Source: Hyphomicrobiales bacterium
GTDB lineage: Bacteria > Pseudomonadota > Alphaproteobacteria > Rhizobiales > Rhizobiaceae
Direction: 5' to 3'
Assembly (NCBI GenBank): GCA_900466945.1
Contig: UBNV01000003.1
Location: forward strand, 62,001-126,000
Length of the DNA stretch: 64,000 bases
The notes beneath the pieces are model-generated. The model saw nothing but the letters and a program-made list of their open reading frames with translations. It was not told the origin of the DNA and did not search any database. Each line of letters opens with the position of its first letter. Within the stretch, counting starts at the first letter, position 1. Positions 50,000 through 60,565 of this stretch are shown in pieces. The position numbers and the translations under genes were made by a program.

Positions 50000-51775
50000 T
50001 CAGAATTCCTGCCAGTCCTCCTTGAGCGCCGCATTGCCATGAACGACCACCGGACGTGCGGGTGATCGCCTCTGACCGGATACCTGTGTCGGCGCAGCAA
50101 CGCTGCGCGGTGCGGCCCCGCCCTGGCCGGTGTAGTGTCGGCCGAGCGTGAACCGGGAGATGAACTGGCGCAGGCGCTGCGTTTCGGTTGCAAGCGTCGC
50201 ACTTGCGGCGTTCGATTCCTCCACCATGGCCGCGTTCTGCTGTGTCACCTGGTCCATCTGGTTGACGGCCGAGTTGACCTCGGAAAGACCCGTCGCCTGC
50301 TCGCGGGCTGAGCTGGCAATTGCCTGCATGTGATCGTTGACCGCAATGATGTTGTCCTGGATCATCTTCAGCGCTTCGCCGGTTTCGCTGACCAGCTTGA
50401 CGCCGTTCTTGACCTCTTCGGACGAGTTGCGGATCAGCTCCTTGATCTCCTTCGCGGCCTGGGCCGAACGCTGCGCCAGTTCGCGCACCTCCTGGGCCAC
50501 AACTGCGAAACCCTTGCCCGCTTCACCGGCGCGTGCCGCTTCGACACCGGCGTTGAGCGCCAGCAGGTTCGTCTGGAACGCGATTTCGTCGATCACGCCG
50601 ATGATGTTGGAGATCTGGTTCGACGACTGCTCGATACGCGCCATGGCACCGACCGCCTCGGCCACGATCTGGCCGGAGCGGGTCGCACTCGTATCGGCGG
50701 CTTGCGTTGCGTGGCGGGCCTCCTCGGCGCGCTTGGATGCGTTGTTGACGTTGACGGTGATCTGGTCGAGTGCAGCCGCTGTCTCTTCGAGCGATGCTGC
50801 CTGCTGTTCGGTACGTTTCGACAGATCCTCGGCACTCGAGCTGATCTCGCGGCTGCCGCTGTCAATCTGATCCGTCGACGTTGCAACGGCACCGAGCGTG
50901 GTGGCGAGCTGCGTCACGGCTTCGTTCATATTGGTCCGCAGCGCCTCGAAATCCGGGGCGAATGGCCTGTCGAGGGTGAAGCTGACATCGCCATGGGCCA
51001 TGCGTCCCAATGCGTCGCCAATGGTATCCACCGCATGCACGCGCTCGGTCACGTCGGTCGCGAACTTGACCACTTTGGTGACACGGCCACGATCATCGAG
51101 GATCGGGTTGTAGGAGGCATTGATGACGATCTTCCTGCCGCCCTTGCCGTAGCGGGTGAATTCGGACACCTGATACTTTCCGGCGCGCAGGTTCTTCCAG
51201 AATTCGACATAGTCGGGTGACCGTGCATAGTCGGGATCGACCAGCAGACTGTGGTTCTTGCCCTTGATCTCATCCATCCGGTACCCGAGAGTGTCGAGGA
51301 AGTTCTGGTTCGCAGTGACGATCTCACCCTCTGGCGTGAACTCGATGATCCCCTGCACGCGGCTGATGGCTTCCATCTGGTACTGGAAATCGAGGTTCTG
51401 CAGACGGGCCTTGGCATTCGCCCATTCGACGACGAAGCCCGTCGTCTTGGCTCCGTTCTTCAGCGGCGTCACGATCAGGTCGAAGGCACGGTGCCCGACC
51501 CAGATGGTCGCCTTGTGCTGGTTCTTCAGGCTGGCCAGCATGTTGCGCTGGTGGCTGGGATTCTTGTGAAAGATGTCGATGTTGCTGCCGATCAGTTTGT
51601 CGAACTCGAAGCGGGGGAGTTCCTTCTTGAGGTCACTCTCTGCTTCCTTCAGCAATTCCTTCGTGGCGGTGTTCATGTAGCGGATGTTGAGTTTGTCGTC
51701 CGCGATCATGATGTTGGCAGTGATGACTTCGAGCGATTCAAGCTGAGCGCGATCTTTGCTGTTAAATCCAAACAT
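50000..51775 (-). CDS. Soluble PAS-containing methyl-accepting chemotaxis protein
   Basis: 591 residues and no membrane helix. Two PAS domains (about residues 10-120 and 130-245, including [56 protein letters not shown]) precede a HAMP-like linker. The MCP signalling domain follows, with the hairpin tip [60 protein letters not shown]. The C-terminus DWQEF matches the W..F tether that binds CheR/CheB. It is likely a cytoplasmic redox or energy sensor of the IcpA/McpY kind. The upstream frame to 51829 is rejected because [15 protein letters not shown] is the usual start. Confidence 0.9.
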   Translation of the reverse strand: MFGFNSKDRAQLESLEVITANIMIADDKLNIRYMNTATKELLKEAESDLKKELPRFEFDKLIGSNIDIFHKNPSHQRNMLASLKNQHKATIWVGHRAFDLIVTPLKNGAKTTGFVVEWANAKARLQNLDFQYQMEAISRVQGIIEFTPEGEIVTANQNFLDTLGYRMDEIKGKNHSLLVDPDYARSPDYVEFWKNLRAGKYQVSEFTRYGKGGRKIVINASYNPILDDRGRVTKVVKFATDVTERVHAVDTIGDALGRMAHGDVSFTLDRPFAPDFEALRTNMNEAVTQLATTLGAVATSTDQIDSGSREISSSAEDLSKRTEQQAASLEETAAALDQITVNVNNASKRAEEARHATQAADTSATRSGQIVAEAVGAMARIEQSSNQISNIIGVIDEIAFQTNLLALNAGVEAARAGEAGKGFAVVAQEVRELAQRSAQAAKEIKELIRNSSEEVKNGVKLVSETGEALKMIQDNIIAVNDHMQAIASSAREQATGLSEVNSAVNQMDQVTQQNAAMVEESNAASATLATETQRLRQFISRFTLGRHYTGQGGAAPRSVAAPTQVSGQRRSPARPVVVHGNAALKEDWQEF

Positions 51776-52001
51776 AGTGCCTTGGTCCTTTGGCCAAATC
51801 CTGTTCCAGAACCGGGTTGCGCATCCCAAAAGTAGACAAAGAGCGATAAAGCGTGTGCAAGATCGTCGATTTGTATAACTTGTTGATATCGCGTGCGTTT
51901 CTGTATCAAGGTATACAAAATTAGCAGTTTCGAATTCGTTAAATTATGCAATCAGCGGGAGAGCGCGCAACGAAAGTCGCATGACTTTAAAACACAAAAA
52001 G

Positions 52002-52021
52002 GGCCGCGGGTGACCGCGGCC
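52002..52021 (-). terminator. Terminator after edd
   Basis: GGCCGCGG (52002-52009) and CCGCGGCC (52014-52021) form a perfect 8-bp stem over GTGA. On the minus strand the stem is followed by CTTTTTGTG. It ends the zwf-pgl-edd operon. Confidence 0.85.
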
Positions 52022-52045
52022 TTTCATCGGTGTGTGACTGGAAAC

Positions 52046-53863
52046 TCAGAAAAGGACGCTGGCGCCTTGGTCTGCCGGCCCGGCGATACGGCGGAAGCTG
52101 GCGAACAGTTCACGCCCCATGCCGAACTCGTTGTCGTCGAGATTGGCCGTGGCAAGCGGCCGTGCGCCGAACTCTGCCGCATCGACCAGTACTTCGAGCG
52201 TGCCGGCAATCGCATCGAGCCGCACCATGTCACCGTTCTTTATCTTTGCGATCGCGCCGCCGTCGACTGCCTCCGGCGTCAGGTGGATCGCCGCCGGGAT
52301 CTTGCCCGATGCGCCCGACATGCGCCCGTCGGTGACGAGAGCCACCTTGAAGCCGCGGTCCTGCAGAACGCCGAGCGGCGGCGTCAGCCGATGCAGTTCC
52401 GGCATGCCGTTGGCCTTCGGGCCTTGGAAACGCACGACGGCGATAAAGTCCTTTTCCAGCTTGCCGGCCTTGAAGGCGTCCTGCAGTTCCTGCTGGTCGT
52501 TGAAGACAATCGCCGGCGCCTCGACGACATGACGTTCCGGCTTGACCGCGGAGATCTTGATGACTGCCTTGCCGAGATTGCCGGTCAGCATCTTCAGGCC
52601 GCCATTGGCCTGGAACGGCTTGTCGATCGTGGTCAGCACCTTCGGATCTGCGCTCACCTCCGATGCCGGCTCGCGATGCACGGTGCCGTCGTCGGCGAGC
52701 TTCGGATCGATCGTGTAGGCGGCAAGACCCTGGCCGTAGACGGTGCGAACGTCGTCATGCACGTAACCGGCCTTGAGCAGCTGCTTGATCAGGAAGCCCA
52801 TGCCGCCGGCCGCGTGGAAGTGGTTCACGTCGGCAAGTCCGTTCGGATAGACGCGGGCGAGCAGCGGCACGATGTCGGAGAGTTCCGAAATATCCTGCCA
52901 GGTGAGCTGAATGCCGCCGGCACGGGCCATGGCAATGAGGTGGATCGTGTGGTTGGTCGAGCCACCCGTCGCATGCAGACCGACCACACCATTGACGATC
53001 GAGCGTTCGTCGATCATCTCGCCGGCGGGCGTGAATTCGTTGCCGAGTGCTGTGATCGCGAGTGCCCGCTTGGTCGCTTCCTTGGTCAGCGCGTCACGCA
53101 AGGGCGTGCCGGGATTGATGAAGGAAGCGCCGGGCAGATGGAAGCCCATGATCTCCATGAGCATCTGGTTGGAATTGGCCGTGCCGTAGAAAGTGCAGGT
53201 GCCGGGGCCGTGATAGGACTTCGATTCGGCCTCCAGCAGTTCGGCGCGGCCGACCTTGCCTTCGGCATAAAGCTGGCGAATGCGCGATTTCTCGTCGTTC
53301 GGCAGCCCTGTGGTCATTGGCCCGGCCGGAACGAAGACGGCGGGCAGGTGGCCGAAGGTGAGGGCAGCGATCATCAGCCCCGGTACGATCTTGTCGCAGA
53401 CGCCGAGATAGACGGAGCTGTCGAACATGTTGTGCGACAGGCCGATCGCCGCCGACATGGCGATCGCATCGCGCGAGAAAAGTGAAAGCTCCATGCCCGG
53501 CTGTCCCTGGGTCACGCCGTCACACATGGCCGGAACCCCACCAGCGACCTGCGCTACGCCACCCACTTCGGAAGCCGCCTGCCGGATCAGCGCCGGATAG
53601 GTCTCGAAGGGTTGGTGGGCCGAGAGCATGTCGTTATAGGCGGTGATGATGCCGAGGTTCGGCACCACGTCGCCGGCAAGCGCATCCTTGTCCTTGGGCG
53701 AACAGACGGCAAAGCCATGGGCGAGGTTGCCGCAAGACAGTGTTGACCGGTGCACGCCCTTTGTAATCGCCCGCCGGGTGCGGTCGAGATAGACCTCGCG
53801 GGTCGGCTTCGATCGCTCGACGATCCGCTTTGTGATGGCTTCGATACGGCTGTCTGCACTCAT
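52046..53863 (-). CDS. edd: Phosphogluconate dehydratase Edd
   Basis: 605 residues, the full family length. ILVD/EDD motifs are present: [100 protein letters not shown] and [22 protein letters not shown]. Conserved Cys residues suit the Fe-S cluster. It dehydrates 6-phosphogluconate to KDPG in the Entner-Doudoroff pathway. It is last in zwf-pgl-edd; no eda gene lies in the window. Confidence 0.96.
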   Translation of the reverse strand: MSADSRIEAITKRIVERSKPTREVYLDRTRRAITKGVHRSTLSCGNLAHGFAVCSPKDKDALAGDVVPNLGIITAYNDMLSAHQPFETYPALIRQAASEVGGVAQVAGGVPAMCDGVTQGQPGMELSLFSRDAIAMSAAIGLSHNMFDSSVYLGVCDKIVPGLMIAALTFGHLPAVFVPAGPMTTGLPNDEKSRIRQLYAEGKVGRAELLEAESKSYHGPGTCTFYGTANSNQMLMEIMGFHLPGASFINPGTPLRDALTKEATKRALAITALGNEFTPAGEMIDERSIVNGVVGLHATGGSTNHTIHLIAMARAGGIQLTWQDISELSDIVPLLARVYPNGLADVNHFHAAGGMGFLIKQLLKAGYVHDDVRTVYGQGLAAYTIDPKLADDGTVHREPASEVSADPKVLTTIDKPFQANGGLKMLTGNLGKAVIKISAVKPERHVVEAPAIVFNDQQELQDAFKAGKLEKDFIAVVRFQGPKANGMPELHRLTPPLGVLQDRGFKVALVTDGRMSGASGKIPAAIHLTPEAVDGGAIAKIKNGDMVRLDAIAGTLEVLVDAAEFGARPLATANLDDNEFGMGRELFASFRRIAGPADQGASVLF

Positions 53864-53980
53864 CGGAATGGCTCCTCATCTGGCGCGAGCGCTGAGGCGC
53901 AGATCGCGCAAAGGCCTCCTCGGCCATGAAACTCGTCCTATGCGCACTGCCGAAAGACTCCGGCAGGCGAGGGCTCTCCC

Positions 53981-54679
53981 TCAGGGCGCCCAGTAGATCT
54001 CAGGCGTAGTCTGGCCCCGTTCGAGAACGGCCCGGATCGGCATGTCCTGCTCGTCGGTGCCGGCAAGTGCCTTCTCTAGCACAGCTTTCTTTTCGGCACC
54101 CTCGATGTGAACCACGAGAAGGCCGGCATCATGAAGCGCCGAGAAGGAGAGGGTGAGGCGTGCTTCGCCCGCTCCCGGTGCTTCCATTGTCATGACGCGG
54201 CGCGGCAGCGAGAGATCGAGCGCTGCAGCGAGGTGATCACCGCCGGGGAAGAAGGAGGCGGTGTGCCCGTCCGTTCCCATGCCGAGGATCGCCACGTCGA
54301 AGGGTTTGCCCATGCCTGGCACGATCCCGGACGCGGTTTTCGCCGCATCCTCGATCGTCGCTTCCGGGCGATATAGCGGCACGAACTCCGCGGCCGCCGC
54401 CGCATTCTTCAAAAGATGCGTCTTCACCAGCAGATGGTTCGAGCGCGGATTGTCTTCCGACACGAAGCGCTCATCGACCAGCGTGACCTTTACCTTGGCC
54501 CAGTCGAGCGCCCGCGTCGACAAGGCCTCGAAAAACGCTTTCGGCGTCGAGCCGCCGGAGACGGCGAGTATTGCCTCACCGTTCTTTGCAATCGCCGCGG
54601 AGAGCGCCGAAGCAACGGCATCGGCGAGACCGGCCGCAAGAGCGGTCCCGTTCTCGAATGTCTTCATCTGATGCGCCAT
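53981..54679 (-). CDS. pgl: 6-phosphogluconolactonase
   Basis: 232 residues from ATG at 54679, giving MAHQMKTFENGTALAAGLADAV. DevB/Pgl-type motifs are ILAVSGGSTPKAFFEAL, VTLVDERFVSEDNPRSNHLLVKTHLL and FDVAILGMGTDGHTASFFPGG. It hydrolyses 6-phosphogluconolactone. A TTG 15 bases upstream is a possible alternative start. Eleven bases separate it from the zwf stop, and 117 from edd. Confidence 0.94.
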   Translation of the reverse strand: MAHQMKTFENGTALAAGLADAVASALSAAIAKNGEAILAVSGGSTPKAFFEALSTRALDWAKVKVTLVDERFVSEDNPRSNHLLVKTHLLKNAAAAAEFVPLYRPEATIEDAAKTASGIVPGMGKPFDVAILGMGTDGHTASFFPGGDHLAAALDLSLPRRVMTMEAPGAGEARLTLSFSALHDAGLLVVHIEGAEKKAVLEKALAGTDEQDMPIRAVLERGQTTPEIYWAP

Positions 54680-54690
54680 AGGTCTGGCCT

Positions 54691-56163
54691 TCAATCGATT
54701 TCGTGCCAGGTACGGCCGTCACGCTCGATCAGCGCGATGGCCTGGCTTGGACCCCAGGTGCCGGACGTATAGCCTTGTGCCTTCTGGCCGATTTCTTCCC
54801 ACGACTTGAGGATCGGATCGCACCATTTCCACGCTGCCTCGACTTCGTCGCGGCGCATGAACAGCGTTTGGTTCGAGCGGATGACGTCCATCAGCAGGCG
54901 TTCGTAAGCGTCCGGATTGCGCACATCGAAGGCCTGGGCAAAACTCATGTCGAGCGAGACATGGCGCAGGCGCATGCCGCCCGGACCTGGATCCTTGATC
55001 ATCAGCCATTGCTTCACGCCCTCGTCCGGCTGCAGACGGATGACCAGCTTGTTCGCTTCGATGCGTCCTGCATTTTCGCCGAAGATGGAGTGCGGAATCG
55101 GCTTGAAGGTGATGACGATCTCGGACATGCGGGTCGCGAGACGCTTGCCGGTGCGCAGATAGAACGGCACGCCCGCCCAGCGCCAGTTGTTGATCTCCGC
55201 CTTGATCGCGACGAAAGTTTCCGTGTCGGAAACAGCACCGAGTTCTTCCTGATAGCCGTTGACCGCGCCGCCGGCAGAGGCGCCGGCGCGGTACTGGCCG
55301 CGAACCGTCTGCTTCTCGACATTGGCAGGCGTGATCGGCTTCAGCGAACGAAGCACCTTGAGCTTTTCGTCACGTACGGCCTCGGCATCCAGCGAGGAGG
55401 GGGCTTCCATGGCCACAAGGCAGAGCAGCTGCAGGATATGGTTCTGCACCATGTCGCGCAGCGCGCCGGCCTTGTCGTAATAGGTCACACGGCCTTCGAG
55501 GCCGACGGATTCGGCGACCGTGATCTGCACATGGTCGATATGGGCGGAGTTCCACAGCGGCTCGTAGAGCGCGTTGGCAAAACGCAGCGCCATCAGGTTC
55601 TGCACCGTCTCCTTGCCGAGATAGTGGTCGATGCGGAAGATCTGCTCTTCCTTGAACACCTTGCCGATCGTGTCGTTGAGCGCCTGTGCGGAAGCCAGGT
55701 CGCGGCCGATCGGCTTTTCGACGACGATACGGGTCGACTTGGTGATCAGCTTGTGGTCGCGGATCTTGTCGGCGATATCGCCGAAGATCGACGGCGAGAC
55801 GGCCAGATAGAAGGCCCGCACGATGTCCTTCCCCTGGTCGAGCAGCTTCTTCAGATCTTCCCAGCCCTGGTCCGACTTGGCGTCGACAGAAATGTAGTAG
55901 ATGCGCTCCAGGAACTTCGCGACCTCGGCCTCATCCAGCTCCTCGGCCTTCAGGTGCTCGTGCAGCGCATCTAGCGTGAACTTGCGGTATTCCTCATGCG
56001 TCATCGCCGTGCGCGAGGCACCAATGATACGGGTCGGTTCCGTCAACTGACCGGCGAGCTGGCGATGGAACAGGGCCGGCAGAAGCTTCCGCTCGGCCAG
56101 GTCGCCGGTGCCGCCGAAGACGACATAGTCAAAGGGTTCAACGGGGATGATCTGGCTGCTCAT
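54691..56163 (-). CDS. zwf: Glucose-6-phosphate 1-dehydrogenase
   Basis: 490 residues from ATG at 56163 (MSSQIIPVEPFDYVVFGGTGDLAERKLLPALFHR). NADP-binding GGTGDLA and the catalytic signature RIDHYLGKETVQNL are present, with VVEKPIGRDL preceding. It is the entry step to the oxidative pentose phosphate and Entner-Doudoroff routes, supplying NADPH. It is the first gene of zwf-pgl-edd. A TTG 21 bases upstream is less likely. Confidence 0.96.
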   Translation of the reverse strand: MSSQIIPVEPFDYVVFGGTGDLAERKLLPALFHRQLAGQLTEPTRIIGASRTAMTHEEYRKFTLDALHEHLKAEELDEAEVAKFLERIYYISVDAKSDQGWEDLKKLLDQGKDIVRAFYLAVSPSIFGDIADKIRDHKLITKSTRIVVEKPIGRDLASAQALNDTIGKVFKEEQIFRIDHYLGKETVQNLMALRFANALYEPLWNSAHIDHVQITVAESVGLEGRVTYYDKAGALRDMVQNHILQLLCLVAMEAPSSLDAEAVRDEKLKVLRSLKPITPANVEKQTVRGQYRAGASAGGAVNGYQEELGAVSDTETFVAIKAEINNWRWAGVPFYLRTGKRLATRMSEIVITFKPIPHSIFGENAGRIEANKLVIRLQPDEGVKQWLMIKDPGPGGMRLRHVSLDMSFAQAFDVRNPDAYERLLMDVIRSNQTLFMRRDEVEAAWKWCDPILKSWEEIGQKAQGYTSGTWGPSQAIALIERDGRTWHEID

Positions 56164-56216
56164 GCGGCATCTCTCGTTCGGCAAATTCGTTGGACAGGTT
56201 CTAATCTAATCGATTT

Positions 56217-56240
56217 AAAAAAGCCACCCCGACGGGGCGG
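56217..56240 (-). terminator. Terminator between the puuB-like gene and zwf
   Basis: On the minus strand CCGCCCC and GGGGTGG pair over GTC (one G-T pair) and are followed by CTTTTTT. It ends the puuA-puuB unit 115 bases after the stop and separates it from zwf. Confidence 0.75.
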
Positions 56241-56354
56241 ATTTTGTCTTTCCATGTCGCAGCAAGGCTGAACAAAGCGTGTCCTGCGACAATGGAACAC
56301 ACCGAGCAGCGAAGAGGCAAGGGCCTCTCATCCCTTTCGATTAAGGTGCGGTTT

Positions 56355-57641
56355 TCAGAAGCGGTCGCGAAGCGCGTACCAGGTGAGCGCCAGGAAGAGC
56401 AAAGGCTTGCGCAGCCTTACCCCACCTGGGAAGGGCGGAATTTTGAGCTCCTTGAGCAGGTCGAGTTCCCGCGCATTGCCGGCCACCATGTCCGCATACA
56501 TCTTGCCGGAATAGTTGGAGAGCATCACGCCATGCCCGGAATAGCCGGCAAGCGAGGTGACACCCGGCAAGACATCCCTTGCAAAGGGTTTGCGCGGCAG
56601 CGTGATCCCGACCGATCCACCCCATCCGTGGGTAATCTCGATGTTCTTCAGATCCGGGTAGATCTCCGCGATCTGCCGACGGATATGGCTGGAAATGTCG
56701 CGCGGACTGTCGGCCGTATAGGCTTCGCGCCCGCCGAACAGCAGTCTGCCGTCACGGCTCTTGCGGAAGTAGCGCACCACGAAACGGCTATCCGCTACGG
56801 CTTCGGATCCGCGGAGCACCTGCGGGTAGCGGTCCAGCGGCACGGTTGCCCCGATGAAAGACCTAATCGGCATCACATGTGCCGCCGTCACCGGCTCCAG
56901 ATTGCCGATATAGGCATTGGTCGCAATCAGCACGCGCTCGGCCGTGATCGTGCCTTTCGGTGTGTCGATGACAGTCTTGCCACCCGACTGGCGAATGGCG
57001 CTTGCCGGCGTCATTTCGTGGATGCGAGCCCCGGCGGATGCGGCGACCCTCGCCAGACCAACCAGCAGCTTCAGCGGGTGGATGTGTCCGGTGCCGGTGT
57101 CGCGAACACCGAAGTGATAACGCGTTGACCCTACACGGTCATGCGTTTCCTCCCGGTCCATGAAGGACACATGCGGATAGCCGTAGCGCACCGCCATGAT
57201 CTCGGCCTCGTGCCGATATTCCTCTTCCCCACCACGCTTGTGGGAGACATTCATCTGACCCGGAAGATATTCGATGTCGATGCCGTGCTGTTCGGCGAAT
57301 TCCAGAAGGTAATGCTTGGCATTCTCCGCCATCTCGAACAGCGCCTTCGATCGCTCGAAGCCGAGCTCCGTCTCCAGTTCCGCCGGAGATGCGCGCTGGC
57401 CGGTGCCGAGCTGGCCGCCATTGCGGCCCGATGCGCCGTCACCGAAGCGGCCGCCCTCAATCAGGACGACCGACACGCCGAGGCGAGCGAGGTTGAAGGC
57501 GGCCTGCAAGCCGGTAAAGCCGCCGCCGATGATGGCGACGTCTGCCGAGGTGGAGCCGTCGAGGGCTGGATATTCTGGCCGCTCGCCGACACTTGCCTGA
57601 TACCAGGAAATTCCCGGCGCGATCGGGCTCTGCCATATCAT
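56355..57641 (-). CDS. FAD-dependent oxidoreductase, gamma-glutamylputrescine oxidase type
   Basis: 428 residues of the DAO family. The N-terminal FAD loop is VAIIGGGFTGLQAAFNLARLGVSVVLIEGGRFGDGASGRNGGQLGTGQ. The C-terminal signature GWGGSVGITLPRKPFARDVLPGVTSLAGYSGHGVMLSNYSGKMYADMVAG matches the PuuB/OrdL type. It sits 13 bases downstream of a glutamine-synthetase-like gene, the PuuA-PuuB pairing for putrescine breakdown. Substrate assignment rests on that context. Confidence 0.85.
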   Translation of the reverse strand: MIWQSPIAPGISWYQASVGERPEYPALDGSTSADVAIIGGGFTGLQAAFNLARLGVSVVLIEGGRFGDGASGRNGGQLGTGQRASPAELETELGFERSKALFEMAENAKHYLLEFAEQHGIDIEYLPGQMNVSHKRGGEEEYRHEAEIMAVRYGYPHVSFMDREETHDRVGSTRYHFGVRDTGTGHIHPLKLLVGLARVAASAGARIHEMTPASAIRQSGGKTVIDTPKGTITAERVLIATNAYIGNLEPVTAAHVMPIRSFIGATVPLDRYPQVLRGSEAVADSRFVVRYFRKSRDGRLLFGGREAYTADSPRDISSHIRRQIAEIYPDLKNIEITHGWGGSVGITLPRKPFARDVLPGVTSLAGYSGHGVMLSNYSGKMYADMVAGNARELDLLKELKIPPFPGGVRLRKPLLFLALTWYALRDRF

Positions 57642-57654
57642 GGGGTCGGCTCCC

Positions 57655-59091
57655 TCACACGTTGAGCAGGAGGAATTCGCGTTCCCACGGGCTGATCACC
57701 TGCATGAAAGTCTCGAACTCACCGCGCTTCACCCCGGCATAGAGGCCGACGAATTCCGCGCCGAAGACCTCGTTGAAATCGGCTTCACCCTCGAGCAGAG
57801 CGACCGCTTCCAGGAGGCCGCGGGGCAGATCGACAGATCCTTCATTCGCAGAGCCTTCGGCTGCCGCCGTCGGTTCGATTTCCTTCACGATGCCGAGATA
57901 ACCGCAGGCGAGCGACGCCGCGAGCGCAAGATACGGGTTGGCATCCGAGCTTGGCAGGCGGTTTTCGACACGCCGTGCGGCGGCATCGGACACCGGCACG
58001 CGGAAGGCCGTCGTGCGGTTGTCATAACCCCAGGCATTGTTGACCGGGGCCGCCATGTCGGGCGTCAGTCGCCGATAGGAATTGACGTAAGGCGCCAGCA
58101 TAACGAGCGAACTCGGCACATACTTTTGCATGCCGCCGATGAAGTGGAAGAACTCCGGCGAGGCCGATCCGTCGGCATTGGAGAAGATGTTCTTGCCCGT
58201 CTTCGCGTCAACCACCGACTGGTGGATATGCATGGCCGAGCCCGGCTGGCCCTGCATGGGCTTGGCCATGAAGGTCGCGTAGATCCCGTGCTTCAGCGCC
58301 GCCTCGCGGATCGTGCGCTTGAACATGAACACCTGGTCGGCAAGCTCGATGGGGTTGCCGTGGCGCAGGTTGATTTCGAGCTGGGCAGGACCTTCCTCGT
58401 GGATCAGGGTGTCGATCTCCAACCCCTGCTTTTCCGAGAAGTGGTAGATGTCGTCGATCAGTTCATCGAACTCGTTGATGGCAGCGATCGAATAGCCCTG
58501 TCCGCCGAGAATAGAGCGGCCGGAGCGGCCTTTGGGCGGATGCAGCGGATAGTCCGGATCGTCGTTCATCGCGACGAGATAGAACTCGATTTCCGGCGCG
58601 ACGACCGGCTTCCAGCCCTTCTCGTCATAAAGGCGCAGCACGTTTTTCAGAACGTTACGCGGCGTGTAGGAAACGTTCTCACCATCGACATCGACGATGT
58701 CACAGATCACCTGTGCCGTCGGGTCGGTTTCCCAGGGCACGACGGAGAGTGTCGAAAGATCCGGCAAGAGCTTCAGGTCGCTATCGCGCGGCTCGTAGCG
58801 GAAATTCGCCGTTTCATCTGGATATTCGCCCGAGATGGTGTGCCGATAGAGTGCCGAGGGAAGCGCCAGCGACGTGTTCGACGTGAACTTGGACGACGGC
58901 ATCATCTTGCCGCGCGCAACGCCGGCAAGGTCGGGCGTGATGCATTCGATGTCTTCGATGCCGCGGGCCCTGAGCCAGGTCGCGGCTTCCTTCCAGTTCG
59001 AGACGCCGCGCTTCGATCCGGGATCCGGCGGGATCACCGCCTTTTTGGAAGGAGCGTTCTGGGATCTCATCATGGATTTCTTCGCGGGCAT
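57655..59091 (-). CDS. Glutamine synthetase-family ligase, gamma-glutamylpolyamine synthetase type
   Basis: 478 residues. GS catalytic features: GWKPVVAPEIEFYLV, EEGPAQLEINLRHGNPIELADQVFMFKRTIREAALKHGIYATFMAKPMQGQPGSAMHIHQS, NSYRRLTPDMAAPVNNAWGYDNRTTAFRVP and RVENRLPSSDANPYLALAASLACGYLGI. The N-terminal IEDIECITPDLAGVARGKMMP is the PuuA-type variant rather than GlnA. It probably glutamylates putrescine or another amine, then passes it to the downstream oxidase. Its start is divergent from the flavoprotein gene. Confidence 0.85.
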   Translation of the reverse strand: MPAKKSMMRSQNAPSKKAVIPPDPGSKRGVSNWKEAATWLRARGIEDIECITPDLAGVARGKMMPSSKFTSNTSLALPSALYRHTISGEYPDETANFRYEPRDSDLKLLPDLSTLSVVPWETDPTAQVICDIVDVDGENVSYTPRNVLKNVLRLYDEKGWKPVVAPEIEFYLVAMNDDPDYPLHPPKGRSGRSILGGQGYSIAAINEFDELIDDIYHFSEKQGLEIDTLIHEEGPAQLEINLRHGNPIELADQVFMFKRTIREAALKHGIYATFMAKPMQGQPGSAMHIHQSVVDAKTGKNIFSNADGSASPEFFHFIGGMQKYVPSSLVMLAPYVNSYRRLTPDMAAPVNNAWGYDNRTTAFRVPVSDAAARRVENRLPSSDANPYLALAASLACGYLGIVKEIEPTAAAEGSANEGSVDLPRGLLEAVALLEGEADFNEVFGAEFVGLYAGVKRGEFETFMQVISPWEREFLLLNV

Positions 59092-59212
59092 GTCTCACCG
59101 GTTGGTTGTTAATGGGGCCATCATAGCCAGACTTTGGCCTTTGGCGAGGGGGACGCGTTGACTTTGATCATAAGTTTGTCGAGACAGGCGGCAGATCCCC
59201 GGGAGCAGCATC

Positions 59213-60394
59213 ATGGCCAGGAAGTATGACGTCGCCATCATCGGAGCCGGTGCCGCCGGCATGATGGCGGCCTTCAGTGCCGGTCGGCGCGGCCGGTCCG
59301 TCGTCGTGCTCGACCATGCCAAGGCCCCAGGTGAAAAGATCCGCATCTCCGGCGGCGGACGCTGCAACTTCACCAATATCCATGCCGGTCCGAAGAACTA
59401 TCTCTCCCAGAACCCGCATTTCGCCAAGTCGGCGCTCGCCCGCTACACGCCCGCAGATTTCATCGCCATGGTCGACCGCCACAAGATCGCCTGGCATGAA
59501 AAGACACTTGGCCAGCTGTTCTGCGACGACAGTGCGAAAGACATCATCCGCATGCTGCTGGAAGAGATGCGCGCGGTGCATGTCGACCTGAAGCTCTCTT
59601 GCGAAATCTCCGATGTCGAGAGCGGCCCGGACGGTTTCCGCCTCTCCACGAGCGAAGGCCCGATCCTTGCTGCAAGTCTGGTGATGGCATCAGGCGGCAA
59701 GTCGATCCCCAAGATGGGCGCGACAGGCTTCGCCTATCGGATTGCCGAGCAGTTCGGCCTGCCCGTGACCGACACCCGGCCGGCGCTGGTACCGCTGACG
59801 CTCGAACCCAATCTGCTCGGCGAATTGTCGGAGCTCTCAGGCGTCGCCGTCGATGCCGATGTCTCCTGCAGCAAGACCCGCTTCAACGAGGCGCTTCTCT
59901 TTACCCATCGCGGCCTTTCCGGCCCCTCGATCCTGCAGATATCGAGCTATTGGCGGGAGGGGGACGAAATCCTGCTCTCTCTGGAGCCAGGTGTGGATTT
60001 CCTCGAACACCTGAAGGCAGCAAAACGCGAAAACGGCCGCCAGCAGGTCCAGACGGTACTCGCCCAGCATCTGCCCAAGCGCCTCGCGCAATATCTGGCG
60101 GAAACCGCCAAGCTGGAACGCCCGCTCGCTGATCTCCCCGACAAGGCCTTGTCATCGCTTGCCGAGCGCATCCGCCGTTGGCCGATCAAACCTGCGGGTT
60201 CGGAAGGCTACCGCACGGCGGAGGTGACCCTGGGGGGCGTCGACACGACTGCGCTTGATAGCCGGACCATGCAGGCGAAAACCGTGCCGGGGCTCTACTT
60301 CATCGGAGAGTGTGTCGACGTGACGGGCTGGCTGGGGGGCTATAACTTCCAATGGGCTTGGGCATCAGGACATGCCGTCGGCGAAAACCTCTGA
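59213..60394 (+). CDS. BaiN/HI0933-family flavoprotein
   Basis: 393 residues. The N-terminal FAD loop is KYDVAIIGAGAAGMMAAFSAGRRGRSVVVLDHAKAPGEKIRISGGGRCNFTN, and the C-terminus carries GLYFIGECVDVTGWLGGYNFQWAWASGHAVGENL; both are hallmarks of the HI0933/YhiN/BaiN group. The enzymatic role of this family is mostly undefined. It is monocistronic, divergent from the puuA-like gene. Confidence 0.9.
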   Translation: MARKYDVAIIGAGAAGMMAAFSAGRRGRSVVVLDHAKAPGEKIRISGGGRCNFTNIHAGPKNYLSQNPHFAKSALARYTPADFIAMVDRHKIAWHEKTLGQLFCDDSAKDIIRMLLEEMRAVHVDLKLSCEISDVESGPDGFRLSTSEGPILAASLVMASGGKSIPKMGATGFAYRIAEQFGLPVTDTRPALVPLTLEPNLLGELSELSGVAVDADVSCSKTRFNEALLFTHRGLSGPSILQISSYWREGDEILLSLEPGVDFLEHLKAAKRENGRQQVQTVLAQHLPKRLAQYLAETAKLERPLADLPDKALSSLAERIRRWPIKPAGSEGYRTAEVTLGGVDTTALDSRTMQAKTVPGLYFIGECVDVTGWLGGYNFQWAWASGHAVGENL

Positions 60395-60565
60395 ATAAGC
60401 TCCCGTTTCAGACAAGCTTGTACCTGTAATTCAGGACTTGTTAACATGCCTCGGCCATCCTGCCTGAATGCCGGTGTGACATCCCCAGATGTCGCGACAT
60501 GAGGTCTTGGCCGGCGCTGCCCGCAAGGGCATGACCTTCCCTGGCCGCATCAAGGACCGCGCCCC

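Noticed and set aside
54703..55974. Plus-strand open frame opposite zwf
   Set aside because: Mirror of the zwf coding strand; composition (His/Arg/Asp/Leu) is typical of an antisense frame.
56184..56220. AT-rich TAATCGATTTA stretch before zwf considered as a HexR operator
   Set aside because: It does not fit the TGTAAT-type palindrome known for HexR closely enough, and no RpiR/HexR gene is adjacent.
57640..59112. Plus-strand open frame opposite the puuA-like gene
   Set aside because: The GS-family gene on the minus strand carries all signature motifs; no domain is visible in this frame.
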